Below are positions 1-11,944 of a DNA stretch of 64,000 nucleotides, in pieces. The stretch lies in contig JAGPNK010000001.1 of NCBI GenBank assembly GCA_020746835.1, positions 4,898,001 to 4,962,000 of the forward strand. The letters are read 5' to 3'. The number at the start of each line of letters is the position of its first letter. Within the stretch, counting starts at the first letter, position 1. The notes under the pieces are model-generated. The model was not told where the DNA came from, did not search any database, and saw only the letters and a list, made by a program, of their open reading frames with translations. The DNA is from Stachybotrys elegans (lineage: Eukaryota; Ascomycota; Sordariomycetes; Hypocreales; Stachybotryaceae). The translations under genes and the position numbers were made by a program.

Positions 1-702
1 TGGAAGCTTGTAAGCTAACCTTTCTCGAGAAGAATACGCTCAAGCAGGGAGTTCTTGTAGCGGAGCATCAAGCACTCATCTGCAGCTGTTCGGTGAGCAT
101 TCTGCAGGTTGTGCAGGTTGGACTCGTGCACACGAATGGTCTCCTCGAGCTGCTTGATATACTCTGTGCGGCGCTCCCTAAAGGCAGCCTGAGCCTGGCG
201 GTTCCTCTGCTTCCGCTCTTCGGAAGTGGCATAGATCTGAACAAGACTCAAGTCAGTTTGATGGGCGTGGTATCGGCAGTGGGGAGTGTATATGCAGATT
301 GACTGATAGACTGATAGGCAGGTATTCTGACGTTGCACAAGCCCAAAGATTGCTGATAAGCATTGTGCATGTTATCGTGCACGGTCACCCCTGTGTCGGC
401 AGGCATGGAGGGTGTGCGAATGAAGGTTGAAGGGAGAAAAAAGCTGAGACACAGCAGAGGAGGGGGAAAAAAGGAAGTGCAGTATTGCATACCGGCTTAC
501 GGCCGCCCTTTCTCTTGGGCTGCTGGCCATCATGGGCAGCTGAATTGGCGGTACCAGTTCCAGAGTTGGTGGCGGGCACAGAGTGGTTTTGCTCCGTCTC
601 TGCGGCTGAGTCGAGCGACTCGTCGCTATCGTCCCGGTGGTTGGGCTTGCTCAAGTTGTCGATGGACATGTCGTCTGTCATTTCTCCTCTACCCGTTTTC
701 AA
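1..702 (-). CDS. bZIP transcription factor, Pap1/Yap-like (5' part, cut by window edge)
   Basis: Two exons are visible: 702-493 and 236-20. The 256-nt intron has a GTATGC donor and a CTGACTTGAG...CAG end, and splicing joins GGRKP to IYATSEER without a frame break. Exon 2 carries a bZIP basic region (NRQAQAAFRERR) followed by heptad leucines and the conserved LMLRYKNSLLERILLEKG. The N..AQ..FR core is the Pap1/AP-1 fungal type, so a nuclear DNA-binding dimer is expected. Exon 1 is acidic and Ser/Asn-rich and ends in a basic GGRKP patch. A further intron seems to start near 19 (GTTAGC), so the C-terminal part lies left of the window. Met at 681 is a possible alternative start. The family is clear. 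The specific orthologue and targets (stress, iron or development) are not determinable here. Confidence 0.85.
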
Positions 703-3700
703 GCTTGGGGTACCTTCTCGTCACCACCTTGCGGGCGCAACGGCGCACACACGGGCGCGCTCGCAGCCTCCTCGACTGCAACCGCAACGGCAACCGCAGC
801 GGCGGGGAGGGGCGTGCGTGCGATTGCTCGCAGACCGACCTCAGGGTCGGGTCGACGGGAGCGGGAGGTAGCAGCCGCTGCGCGGCAATGCGCGGTTGCG
901 CGGGCTGGGGAAGCCGGAACCTGGGGGAAAGGCACCAGATTCGCAGGGTCTCAACGAGACCAAAGGCCGTGTTCGTCTCAGGGTCCTCGAGTCAGAGGCG
1001 TAATCGTGGTCGGCGTGACGTCAAAGGACCAGTCATGAAGCGCTGTGAAAGGGCAATTGGAGGCGTTGCGGGCGTAGAAGATGGGTTTTGCGGGCGTTGC
1101 GGGCGCAAATGCTGCGAGATGGCAGGGTTTGGATCAATCAGGAGTCAGAATGGGTCGTCGGACCTGTCAGAACCCGTCAGGAACCGCGTCTGTGGCGCCT
1201 ATCAGTGGCTCCTTGCTGGGCACAGGCTCAGATGGCAAACGTAAGAGAAATCTGCCACGCGAGATAAGGGAAAGGGCGTCCTGTGTTAGGCTGGGGAAGC
1301 ACACTCGTTACAAATCATGGGATGGGGGGATCTGGCAGAGATAAGGAATAAAGGGTGAGGAGGAAAACAGAGCGTGATGGTTTTTATGTAATGGAATTGC
1401 TACTCGATTTTTCGGACCAAGACCAGAGAGTGAAGAGGGGGTGACGCCGGTTGGCCCATCCTGGGTTAAGAAAAAAAAAATTAAAAAAAGCCCGGGCAAG
1501 CCTGTCTTGACCTTCCACGATCCACGTTAACCCTACAAGGGAAAGCAAGGCAACAAGGTAGGAGCCACCCAACCCAAGCGTACATATCGGCAGGTACGGA
1601 TACTTACCTACCTGTATGCGATGGAGGCGTCTCCGCCTCGCATTGTCATTATTACCATCTCCTCCTCCCGCAGCGACTGGACATCATCTCATCTCCTCAT
1701 TTCCAGCTCGCCTCCCTCTTCCCTGGCTACGGCCCGTCCTCGATCGCCTTCTGCCCGCCCATCTCCGCCTGGCTCCTCTCAAGCTATACCCAACAAGATA
1801 GCCGAGCGACTCACGTCTTGTCCTCTTGGAGCTTACGCTGTGGGCTCGATGCCACCACGCCATCTTCTATCCCTGTCGCCGCAAATCGGAGACACTACAC
1901 ACGGCGGAGCGCAGAGGGCAGCCAGCGCGGTGCATGCCGATACAGTATTAAAGGAGGGAGGGCAGACTGTCTCTGTGATGGCCCCCCACCTCCCAGGTCG
2001 CTCGCTGGCTGTATTTTGAGGGCTGAGATGAGCTGAGAAGATTGACCACAGTGATACGTGCCCTTCACGGCCATTGCCCTGCCATGTTATTTGTCGCTCC
2101 TCCTGCTGATGGATGCTGGTCAAGCTGGTGTCGTGCTCCTCTTCTTGGCCGGAGATGAGTGGAGCTTAGACGCACCTTGAGGGCCAGGCTTCGTAATGCA
2201 TTCTTTAAAAGTCTTCATCCTGCATGTACTCCAAGGCGCAGACATGTCACCACAGAAGGCGATGCCGACCGTGTCCACGTATGCGAACTCATCCGCCAGT
2301 CCCATCGACTGCTGACTGCGGCACCCACTATTTTCAGGGCGAATTCCTGTGGCTCGCCAGATCAGGTCATGCCGGCCATGTCGATTCATGACTGCTGTCT
2401 AGTCGGCCCATCGCTCTCCTGCAGGCTCGGATGGAGTGTCCTGGAACATGGCATCCGGTCCGTCTCCGGTACCTTGAGCTATCATGGAAGCCACTGTGGG
2501 ATCCATCCGTGCTTCCTCTCCACATTCCCGGCAGATGAACAAGTTGAAACATCAATTCAGGCCCCTAAGTAGAGTTTTTTACTCTACCCTAGCTTGTCGG
2601 TCGGCATCAGGCAGGCAGCGAGTTGATGTCCGTAATGGGTACTGTGCTGGCGAGTACCATCCCAGATATCTGGGTCGGTGGTGAGACAGTCTACCGCCAC
2701 GCATGATAGACTTTTGAGGTGGTATTGGTTTCTCCTCGGAGGTCAGACGGCAGTTTCTCATTGGACTCCATCATGCCCACCCACCGGTCTATCCGGTACC
2801 TCCTGGATACCGTAAATCTCCACTCTGTTTATGTAGGTAGTACAATCTATAGGTGCCTAACAGATGCAATGTCATGCAAGATAGTCACTAAATGCCATGT
2901 TACTTGTTCTTTCATACAGTTTAAGATGAGGGCAAAGTACTGTCTTAGCATTCGGCTCCCACTGGCTGATATCCAACCCTCTACCTTTGTGCTTTTGGCA
3001 GCACTCGAGATTAAATGCCTCTCGGCCGTCATCAGTGATCTACACAATACGTATGATATGATGAAAGAGACATGATCCCTCGCGGATCCTGGAAGCTTGC
3101 TTAAGTTATCATCTGGCCTCAGCCTGGTTCGGTGGTCCTCCGCTGCTTCGTAGATTATTGTTTATGGTAGGCATGGCTGGCCCTGCCTGAAACTAATAAA
3201 TCTGGATGCCGACTTTTGTCCGGGCCGGTTTCGAAACTTGCATCGTCGAGACCTGTGCTTGAGCGTGAAGAGCTGAGCTTTTGACAGTGGGACGTCCGTC
3301 CTTGGCTTGAGAAATGAACTGCCAAGGCCTTACTAGCGGTGACAGTATAATGAGGTCGAAGATCAGCAGCCAGTGTCTTCACAGCCGAACCCTAACCCTT
3401 CGCTTCAATATGCCGCTGTACACACTAAGCACAGTCTATCGAACCTGGGACGACTCGTGATCAGTCGCCAGTGAGGAGATTGCCTGCTTCGGGATATGAG
3501 GGGGGTTGGTGTGTTGGCACAAATGGCCGGCATCACGAAACAGAGTCCCGTGATGTTACATCGTGTGACCCCTTCAGACTTGCTTGCCTACCCTGTAACA
3601 CGATTCGACTCGTAACATCCGAAATACTGACGTGGCACAGGTCGGTCTGATACAGGCTGTAGGTGGTTGCTGCGACCATCATGTAGGTATCGTATGGTGC

Positions 3701-4408
3701 ATCACGTTACCAGTCTGTGGTTTGTCTTGCTTGCATACCGAGACCTCCAATGTTAGGTGCTGTCAATACGATCTGGGCACCAGGCGTCGACGTAGAGAGC
3801 CCAAAGTTGGCTGTCGCCCTCATCCCCTCCTTACACACCCCTATGTACTCGTGGTCCCCGTCACCCATGCCCATGGTGGCAGATCGCTAGTAGGATAATA
3901 ATACCGTAATTCTCAACAGTAGAGTACGGGGCAAATATAAGTACTTCAGATTAGTATCTTATGCGCCACTGCTCCAATCCCTCATAAATAGATAGACCCT
4001 GCTAATCCGGGGTAAACGCGTTGACCCAACATCGCAATAGTGGTGAACATATGACATCCAGGCGTCATGAACTTGCGACTCAGCAATAACGTCAAAACAG
4101 GCCGCAGGTTCATTGCAAACATGCGATCGTCGATTCGAGGCGCCTCGTCCGATGGACAGTGCGAGGTGTCCGCCAGCCCGACCCACCACTGTGTATTCGC
4201 ACCGTACTCACCAGAAACGGAAGTAAACAAACCCCACGCGAATGTCAATAAACCCTTCAACCAAAACGCCCTGCTTGTTTGACATCATATCCAAATCCCA
4301 AAGACATCCACCCACCCCTCCAACCATCGTACGGCCGTTCACTTTGAATTGTGTCTAGCCCCGTTGATTCGATCAATAAGTTAGCCATAGCCATCGGTAC
4401 TTGCGACC
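703..4408. other. intergenic, 3.7 kb, divergent promoters
   Basis: This space separates the minus-strand bZIP gene from the plus-strand NuSAP-like gene, so both promoters should lie in it. It holds short open frames with no recognisable domain or convincing splice structure. A short A-rich run sits at 1470-1487. A TACCTA/AGGTA-rich segment lies at 1591-1615, and a short telomere-like AACCCTAACCCTT at 3388-3400. I see no supportable gene. Confidence 0.6.
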
Positions 4409-6668
4409 ATGTCACCACCGCGGCGCCGTTCGGCTCGGCTGGCCAGCGCCACAAAGGTATGTTGTTTTTGCCCCTACCCGTAGCTCTTCTTTGGAGGTTC
4501 GCTGACGATGCCCTCAAATTCAGCCCATGGCCAAGCCCGAGCTGTCCTCTGTACGCGAAGCCGAAGAAACACCCAGCAGGAGGCGCCAGAACGCCGATGT
4601 TACGCGCTCTTCGCCTCGCGACGAACCCACGACCCCGGCGTCCTCGGCCATCAAGCCTCCTCATAGCGAGATGCATCCCAGCAAGACACATGCTTCTGTT
4701 GGCGCTCCCTCGTCCGGTCTCTGGCTTGGGTTTGCCGACATCAAGCAAGCACGCGACGCGACGCCGTCCAAACACAGCGCCATCCCTACATCTCCTTTCA
4801 CGTTCCGAGTTGGTCCACAGGCCGCCGAGATAGAACTCAGCGGCGACGCTCAGCGCATGATGGAGGAGCTTAGAGAGCAGGCTGCTAAGATCAAGGCAGA
4901 CATGGTGGCCAAGAGAGAGGCTGAAGGCGGCTCCCAGGACCTCCATGACCGCAAGTTTGCAAAGCCCAAGGGCAAGTCTGGGCGCTTCAGTGCTGCTCAT
5001 ATGGCCGAGTTCAAGAAGATGGACTCGATCGAAAACCATGCTTCAGCTTGGCGAGCGCAGAATGGGCGATTCACCCCGGTAAAGTCTCTCAAGCGATCAC
5101 TCTCCAAGGCCGAGCTTGATGGCACCCCCAAGTCAATTCTCAAGACATCTCCGTCCAAGACGGATCTTACATCGACGCCCTCGTCGCGACCTAGGGCAAG
5201 CCTCAAACGAACTTCAAGCATTGCCAACCTGGATGCAGACCCAGAGTCCCCATCGCCAAGGAAGCCTACTCTGTCATCCTCTCAAGCTAGGGTTTCCAAG
5301 ATGCCGCACTTGGCCGATGCGACCGAAGAGTCTGCCCGCAAGAGATATCGAATTAGGCTGGAGGATGACACTTCCAGTACGCGTCCTGTTTCGCGTGATG
5401 GCAGCTCGATCCCTCAGCCCAAGTTCAATGTTGCTGGACCCGGTCAACTTTCAAAGTCTCAGTCTTTTGCTCGCCTGACTAGCCCTACCAAGTCATCAGG
5501 GGCTCACTCGACCGAGACGACCAAGCCGGCCTCTGCATTTGCATCGCCTCTCCCACGCCTCGTCAAGCCCACGGTATCTCTCGTTTCTTCTCCGCCGCCA
5601 AAGCCGGATTTTGGAGGCCTGCAGTCCGTGGCGGCTCGAGCTCCCGCCACTGCATCCAAGGTTGCGGATCTGAAGCGACGCATCATCAGCCCTGGGAGCT
5701 TCCAGAAGGTTAAATCGATTCTCCGGGGAAACAAGTCCAGCACCGAAGAGGGCAAGAGTGCGATACCTCAGCGTGCAGCCCAAACCCCAGGATCTCGTGC
5801 CACCGAGAAGTCGCTGCCACTCGTTCCCATGACGACCCCACGACGGAAGCTCTCAAAGCATGTCACCTTCACACCAGACACAGCCCGTGCAGCCGATGTA
5901 GAGGATATTCAAAGCACGCCATCCCCCCGGAAGCCCGGAATTTTCAAGCCCCAGTCGTCGCTCAGCCTGAATGAGGCCAAGCTGCCGACCCTTGATGCCG
6001 TCCTCGCTGAAGCCAGACCCGATGATGTGGTATACCCTGACCTCTCTCATCTCAAGCGCCGCACCGGCATCTCGACTGAGAAGCCGAAGGGGCATGAAGC
6101 ATCTGTCCCTGGTACTTTTACGTTCCGCAGCGATCACACCATCGAGTTTGGGGCAGCGTCTCCCGCTTTCGGTGCGTCACCCGGCCAATCGAGCATTCGC
6201 CATGTTCGCGGCTCGATGAGTCCATCCAAGGCACAGATGCCTGGCACGTTCCCAGAAGCAGCCGTCATAAGCTCGCACCCGAACAAGGAGAACAAGTCCC
6301 CTGCTCCCACCAGACTGTTTGGCGTGCCTCACGGCATGTCCAACAAGAAGCGACACCGAGCCAGTGAAGAGGAAGAGGAAGAGGATACATCGGAGAGATA
6401 TGCTAAGAAGCGCAAGAATGAGAGTGTTCCTGACGGACAGATTCTCCTCAACGCCCGCCCCATCGAGGTCAAGGCTGCCGTTACTGCCAAGACGTCCAAG
6501 CCAGGCAAAGTGCTCACCCGGACGCCTAACCGAAATCTTGCTCGAAATGCTCGCACGCCCGTCCGAACTCCGGTTCGAGCCCCTGAGACTACTACTCCCT
6601 CCAAGAAGAAAGCAGTTCTCAGTTTGAGCCGCCTCCAGGCGCTGGCACGACCCAAGAACCGTGGTTAA
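4409..6668 (+). CDS. basic low-complexity protein with a NuSAP-like motif
   Basis: I place the start at 4409, giving a 16-codon exon (4409-4456, MSPPRRRSARLASATK). A 67-nt intron follows (GTATGT donor, GCTGAC branch, TTCAG end), and exon 2 runs 4524-6668. The product is 730 aa, rich in Ser/Pro/Lys/Arg, with no membrane segments. A predicted helix lies around residues 115-145. The stretch at about 170-195 (FSAAHMAEFKKMDSIENHAS) resembles the AHFKKMESI motif of animal NuSAP microtubule-binding proteins. Repeated SLKR(S/T).S(K/I).(E/N)LD elements, many S/T-P sites, two FTFR motifs, an acidic run (about residues 630-636) and RTP repeats near the C-terminus follow. A mitotic or microtubule role is inferred from this similarity only. 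The other reading is an uncharacterised fungal nuclear protein. Confidence 0.75.
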
Positions 6669-7359
6669 ATGGACTTTGGCAAGCTGCAAAACTGTTCAGA
6701 GCTTCCTCTCGCAGTTGAAGTCAGCCATGATCCAGCTACCGGCGCCATCTGTCCATAACCTCGTATTTGGCTTCGGATTGTTCTCTAGTTACGATGACGC
6801 TGCAATTGTCGGCGTGGCGGGAGGCGCCAAATTTTCGTCGCATGTTTCTTTATGAGGTTTCATTTCCTCAATTCATGTTTGTAGGATTATTCAGGGTGGG
6901 GTTTTGGACCAGGGAGACGGCGTTCAGGAAGGGAAGCCTAGGAGAAATTGTAGGAATATTTGACCACTGTGCTTCAAGACATAATAATCAGCGATAATTC
7001 TCTACGATTGTACCTCCACGCGAAGGCAGATATCTCAGGTATAGCTGCCTCTGACTTACCATAGTAACTATACGTGTAGGCTAGCACTAGAGGCATTGAA
7101 GGATTGAAGGCGATGTATACCTCCATGATTGAAGCGTGACTGCCCGACGAAGATATGAGCGAGCGGCTGCCACCTGCCTCCTTTCCAATCTTCCCATCAT
7201 CAACGGGCTTCTTGCTCCAATTCCATGGATGATAGACGCTTCATCCTAAATTCAACTACCATCTATCTGATTATCATTAATGCAACCAAATTTCCACCCG
7301 GGCACTCCATAGCTAAGTCAGCCGCTCCTAGAGTATCGATTCCGCCTCCTCGACACGGG
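6669..7359. other. intergenic, 691 bp
   Basis: Holds the 3' flank of the NuSAP-like gene and the promoter of the LIM gene. An AT-rich stretch lies at about 7240-7290. I see no gene. Confidence 0.6.
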
Positions 7360-8817
7360 ATGAAACCACCGGATTCCCCTGCCGTCTTCACCTGCACATT
7401 TTGCTACCGTCTCTCTTTCGGACCGCCTTGTGTAATCGGACGCTCTGCCCGCCTTACGTGCTCGCCTTGCTATTCTGCTGTACTCGACCTCTCCATCTGC
7501 TAGGTATGTGGGGAGGTCGTGTATCGCGGCGATGAGTGCGTCAGTCTTGGCTGGTGTTTTTAGCACAAAGCATGCTACGGGTGTCTTCTCTGTGGAAGCC
7601 GCATAATTTGCGCCGGCGCACCCGTGCAGAAGCTCTACGACGATGCCAAAGGGATCTCGATGAAGGGAAAAGAGATAACAGAGGTCCCGCTTTGCGCTGT
7701 TTGCTTGATCGAGACGGAACTTGATGCGCTCGGGAGCGATGCTATTGTTCAGCAGGGCCTTCGGAGAATCGATAAGTCTGATGGCGGTGTGACGAGAAGA
7801 CGATGGGAGGCCAGGAAGAAAGAGCAATCACGTGGAGCTCGAACGAAGAAAGTACGTCAAGTATGCCCGCAACAGCCAGGAATCAATAAGCACGAACTCA
7901 TATCGGAACAGTCCCCCAGAGAGGACATCATTCGCACCGGCGGTGATGGCACAAAGAGCGACATCACTGATATAGGGAGTGAGCAGAACTCCACGATATG
8001 GGTAAACATCTTTGACCCCATCGATGGTGCTTCGTTCAAGCCGAATCCCACAAAGCCAGTTCCATTCTTCATGCAACGATCTCACGTGGGAGACGGCGCC
8101 ATCCCACGAGTTGTCAGGGGGATACGACCAGAGTCCAGCTGCCCGAGTATCTATAGGCCGAGCCAGAGCGATACTTCCCAGCAGACTTTGCAACCGTCAA
8201 GCCCCTCTCCGGCGGCCCCGTCGCGATGCTCAAGCCCTCGGGTACGCCATAGGAGTAAAGAGACGAGGGGCCGGAATCGAAGCTCTAGATCCTCGGAGGC
8301 TTCCTCACTTCTTCATGATACTGGGCCACTGGACTGGAGGTACCGTGGCACCGGCATATCATTTGTGAAGGAAGAGCCATTGAAACGCCCTTCGTCACGA
8401 TTCATACCATTGCCGAGAGGCTCGGACAATTCGTCGTCTGCATACGAGACGCCACCAGAATCACCTACGCTATACCCTCGACCACTTTCGACTCCTCGGT
8501 CTGCAAGTCCTTCCGCGCCCCCGTCGGTCTCTCCAAAAGCCTTGGTGGCGCAAGCGCGGATCCATAGCCCATCCAAGGCCCCCCAGCTATCGTGTGAATA
8601 CCTTGAACAGTATCGACCACGTCCTGGATCTGCACATACACAAGAACAATCATATAATGGCAGGGCCGAGACAGCTTTGAGAGCAGCTACCTGGAAGAAC
8701 TTGGACTCTGAGGATGTAGGGACCAAGGAAGAAGGGAGGATGAAGAGTGTCGGTGCCGAGGTAAGGAGGTTCTTTACCGGACGGCAATACTCACTACTAC
8801 CAGCAAGATCCGGTTAA
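7360..8817 (+). CDS. LIM-domain protein interrupted by two in-frame TAG codons (edited gene or pseudogene)
   Basis: One reading frame runs from ATG 7360 to the stop at 8817 (486 codons), broken only by TAG at 7501-7503 and 7561-7563. Reading across them gives a C12-x2-C15 / C34-x2-C37 cluster and then a LIM finger, C47-x2-C50-x18-H69-x2-C72-x2-C75-x2-C78, with C112-x2-C115 as the likely last pair. The stops are codon 48, between C47 and C50, and codon 68, directly before H69 where LIM domains usually have Trp. The remaining 400 codons are open: a basic patch (about 150-165), then Ser/Pro-rich disorder. The first ATG after the stops (7660) would lose the LIM core. LIM domains bind proteins, and this protein's partners are unknown. 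No intron with a fitting donor, branch and frame removes either stop. Confidence 0.7.
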
Positions 8818-10369
8818 GCTCCGGATATGTGGTTGATCCTGGAATGGCAATGATGCAATACCCGAGGTGGGTTGGCCGCATACCTGACGAGATAATCAAA
8901 TGCTTCGAGTTATGATGCCTAGTTTGTCGTTCACGTAATACGAGAATTGGCTTATTACTGAATTTGGCCAGCCAGCCAACATGCTACTGCCTGACACCAG
9001 GAAGTGCCTCATCTCCCTCAACCTGTTGTGACGTGATGTGCAAACGTTCAAAGACCAATGAGAAGTGCCGATGGATTTTCAAGCCCTAATGAACGCAGCA
9101 CATCACATTTGCTGTGGGCGGCTTGGTTTAGGAGTACTTCTGATGCAAGTACCTACTAACTGTACATGGACATCCACATGAAGGCCTGGACGGAGGCTGA
9201 TCTAGATAGAGTGTCTGTCTCCCAAGCTCGTGAAATGAGGAGAGCAAGTTTATAGAATTGCTGGCCAATACAGGATCCCTCACATTGCTGCATTGGCCCA
9301 ATTGCATTAGTGTAGCACAAGGCCGCGATAGGTAATGGCAGAGACAAGATGCTTGGATTGACCGACGAGGAGCTCGACCAGGCAGTGGTGCATATGTACC
9401 TGTACCTTTTGGGAACATGGAGGGGGAGGGGCCCTACAGCCACAGCCCTAAGGTAGCTTTTCGTAAGCAAAAAGCTCAAACATTTTGCACCACAAAAATT
9501 TCTCTCGAATTGGGAGACGGCTGGGGAGGGGTATGTGAGGGGGAGAAGAGAGGGGGGGAAAAAAAATACAACGGATTGAGCAACGTCAGGCCGGATCCGG
9601 GCTATGACAACTCGAGCTCATTGAGCTTCGACCTAGCTTCCGTTCTCGGGTGACCTATTGAGAATTGGTTTCTAGCAGATAAACGCTGTACCTACATATG
9701 TACTGTAGTAATATTAAAGCTGTTGATAATCAGAGTGTGATCCATCCAGGTCTCCTGCAACAGCCACTGTCGAGCTTTCTGCCACTGCCGCCGCAAGAAA
9801 CATTCATCTACCTATGTACCTACGTAATGATATCACGGAGTAACAGGTCCAGGAGGCATGTAAAAGCTGGGAGCTCGTTCGAGTTTGGCCCATCCAAGGC
9901 TTTTAGTGCGGCCTGGGTACTTAGCCCTCGCTGGGCCAGGCTCCGTCAGGGCAACCAGGGCATGGCCAAGCCCAAAAAACCGCCCACCTTTAGGCCCGAG
10001 GCCCCAGGTCCCAGCAAAAGCCAGCAGGCCAAAACGTCCTGGGCACACACACCTACGCCACGCACACACACACACGCACGCACGCGCACACACTGTGAAC
10101 ATTGAACCCCCGCCGCCCGGCACCAGCCCCAGTGCGGCCAGTCCTACTTGCAACTTCCACCTGCAGAGCCAGAAGCTTTCTCACCAAAAGCTTCCCTCCT
10201 CCTCTCCCTCCGCCCATTTCTTCTCCTCCCACAAGGTCATGCGACCTTGATAAGTACTCTCTGCCCTCTCTCTCCTCTCGTCCGCAAAAAGCTCTGTGTT
10301 TTTGCAACACCCTGCGTCGTCACATACATCTTTCCGCCTTGTAGATAGGCGACAAGCCAGGCGACCAAG
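8818..10369. other. intergenic, 1.55 kb, with promoter and 5'UTR of the Stm1-like gene
   Basis: Contains TACCTA/TAGGTA-rich stretches at 9149-9158, 9688-9712 and 9808-9824, a CA-repeat at 10044-10093 and a pyrimidine-rich stretch at about 10190-10290 ahead of the next start codon. CT-rich leaders are usual for highly expressed fungal housekeeping genes. I see no coding sequence. Confidence 0.6.
10044..10093. repeat. (CA)n-type microsatellite, interrupted
   Basis: CA/CG dinucleotide repeats broken by single substitutions, about 280 bp upstream of the Stm1-like start codon. Confidence 0.85.
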
Positions 10370-11944
10370 ATGTCGGTCGCCTCAAAGGTAATTAAAAAAA
10401 AATCCTACCAACTTCCTGCACCGCACCTCTCCTCTCCCTCTACCGTCGCCGCCTCGCCTCCGGCGGTGCCCGTGGTCAATATTTGGCGCCCTCGAGAGCT
10501 TCGCCGGTCGTCAATTTCTTGTCCTGCCCTGGCCCCTCGCACATCTCGTCTTCCGTCACGACCGTGCCCACCCACTCACTTCCCACGACCGCGAACTCGA
10601 ATTTAACTAACAATTTTTTTTCTTGCGGTAGAACCTTTATGCCTACCTCGGTACGATATACCTCTGCTCCATCTGCTCTGCCCCCTCGCTTTCCATGGCG
10701 AAGTAAACCATATCTTGCGTCCCCCTCCATGGTTTGCAAGGCGGAAACGAAGTCGCAAATTCGACAAAAATTGCCATTGACGATGCGCCGCTGACTTGTC
10801 TTTCCCCCGCTCCAGGCAACGACAGCGACGGCGAGGAGAAGCCCGTCGTCCCCGTCAAGACCGTTGACAAGGCCCCTCAGAACACGACTAAGCGTCATGT
10901 TGAGCCCCAGGCTCCCGTGAGGAACGCTGGCACTGGTGGCAACCGACGTGGCCCCGGCGGCAACGAGGGTGGTGAGTAGTCCCGCCGTGTCTCTTACGAC
11001 ATAGGTCCAACTATGCCAACAGCGAGGCTGATATATCCCTCCAGCTTTCCGGGATCGTGGCGCTGGTAGCGACCGCAACCACGCAAGGTCCACCGAGGAG
11101 CCTGCCCGCGGCGGTCCCCGTGGAGGTTACGGTGCCCGAGGACGAGGCGGTAAGCGAGCCCTGCGTACTCGCTGGCGGCTCTGTGCTGCTGCGAGTAACG
11201 AATGGAAAAGAAAGAGTATCTGAGGCTAACATGGTCTTCCAGGCCGTGGTGGTCGCTTCCCCCGCGAGCGTGATGACCGTCATCCTTCCAGGCACACTGG
11301 GTATGTAAATGGTGCTCTTGGCCGTTCCGCTAGACTTGGCTAATATGTTTCCGTGTAGCGGCTCTGACAAGCAGGCTGCCCAGTCTGGCGCTACTGAGGG
11401 CGAGGCTGAGCTGAAGGATGAGCAGGCCGGTGAGGCCATTGCTCAGAGCGAGAAGAAGGAGGCCATCGCCGAGGATGCCGCTCCCGAGGAGCCCGCTGAG
11501 CCTGAGGATAAGAGCATCTCGTACAAGGACTACCTCGCCCAGCTGGCCGAGAAGAAGGCCGCTCTCGAGGGCGACCTCAAGATCCGTGAGGCCAACGAGG
11601 GCAGCAAGCTCGACAAGAAGTGGGCCAGCGCCAAGCCCCTCGAGAAGGAGGAGGACGATTACGTTGCCCCCACTGCCGGCAAGAAGCAGCGCGAGCGCGA
11701 GCGCAAGGTCAAGCAGACCGTCGACTTCGACCCCCGCTTCGTTGAGCCCGAGCGTACTCGAGGCGGCGGCCGTGGTGGCCGTGGAGGCCCCCGCGGTGGA
11801 CGCGGCGGTGACCGTGGCGAGCGTGGTGGTGGTGAGCGAGGCCGTGGAGGTAACTACCGCGGCGGCAACCGTCCCGCCGGCCGTGAGAACGCCGCCCCCA
11901 TCAACACTCGTGACGAGTCTGCTTTCCCCAGCCTCGGCAAATAG
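10370..11944 (+). CDS. Stm1/SERBP1 (HABP4_PAI-RBP1) family ribosome- and RNA-binding protein
   Basis: Six exons join in frame: 10370-10387, 10632-10650, 10816-10971, 11045-11149, 11243-11300 and 11359-11944, giving 313 aa. The N-terminus MSVASKNLYAYLGND is the Stm1-family start. The middle holds RGG-type runs (RGGPRGGYGARGRGRGGRF), then an acidic Glu/Ala stretch. The family block SYKDYLAQLAEKKA comes next, followed by KQTVDFDPRFVEP, and the C-terminus is a dense RGG tail ending DESAFPSLGK. In yeast, Stm1 clamps 80S ribosomes and holds them dormant on nutrient stress. SERBP1 binds mRNA and idle ribosomes. A cytoplasmic ribosome role is therefore expected. The leader is CT-rich and both first introns are long (244 and 165 nt). 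The family assignment is firm. Confidence 0.9.

Noticed and set aside
363..1244. 293-codon plus-strand frame over the bZIP 5' region
   Set aside because: It overlaps the bZIP exon 1 antisense, has Arg/Gly/Trp-rich random composition and no domain.
3388..3400. AACCCTAACCCTT resembling telomere repeat
   Set aside because: Only about two units; expected by chance in 64 kb and not at a sequence end.
7501..7563. Introns as the cause of the two TAG codons in the LIM gene
   Set aside because: The stops sit in one unbroken frame that yields a perfect LIM spacing. The apparent CTAG and TTTTTAG acceptors have no matching donor and branch site that keeps that frame and the cysteines.
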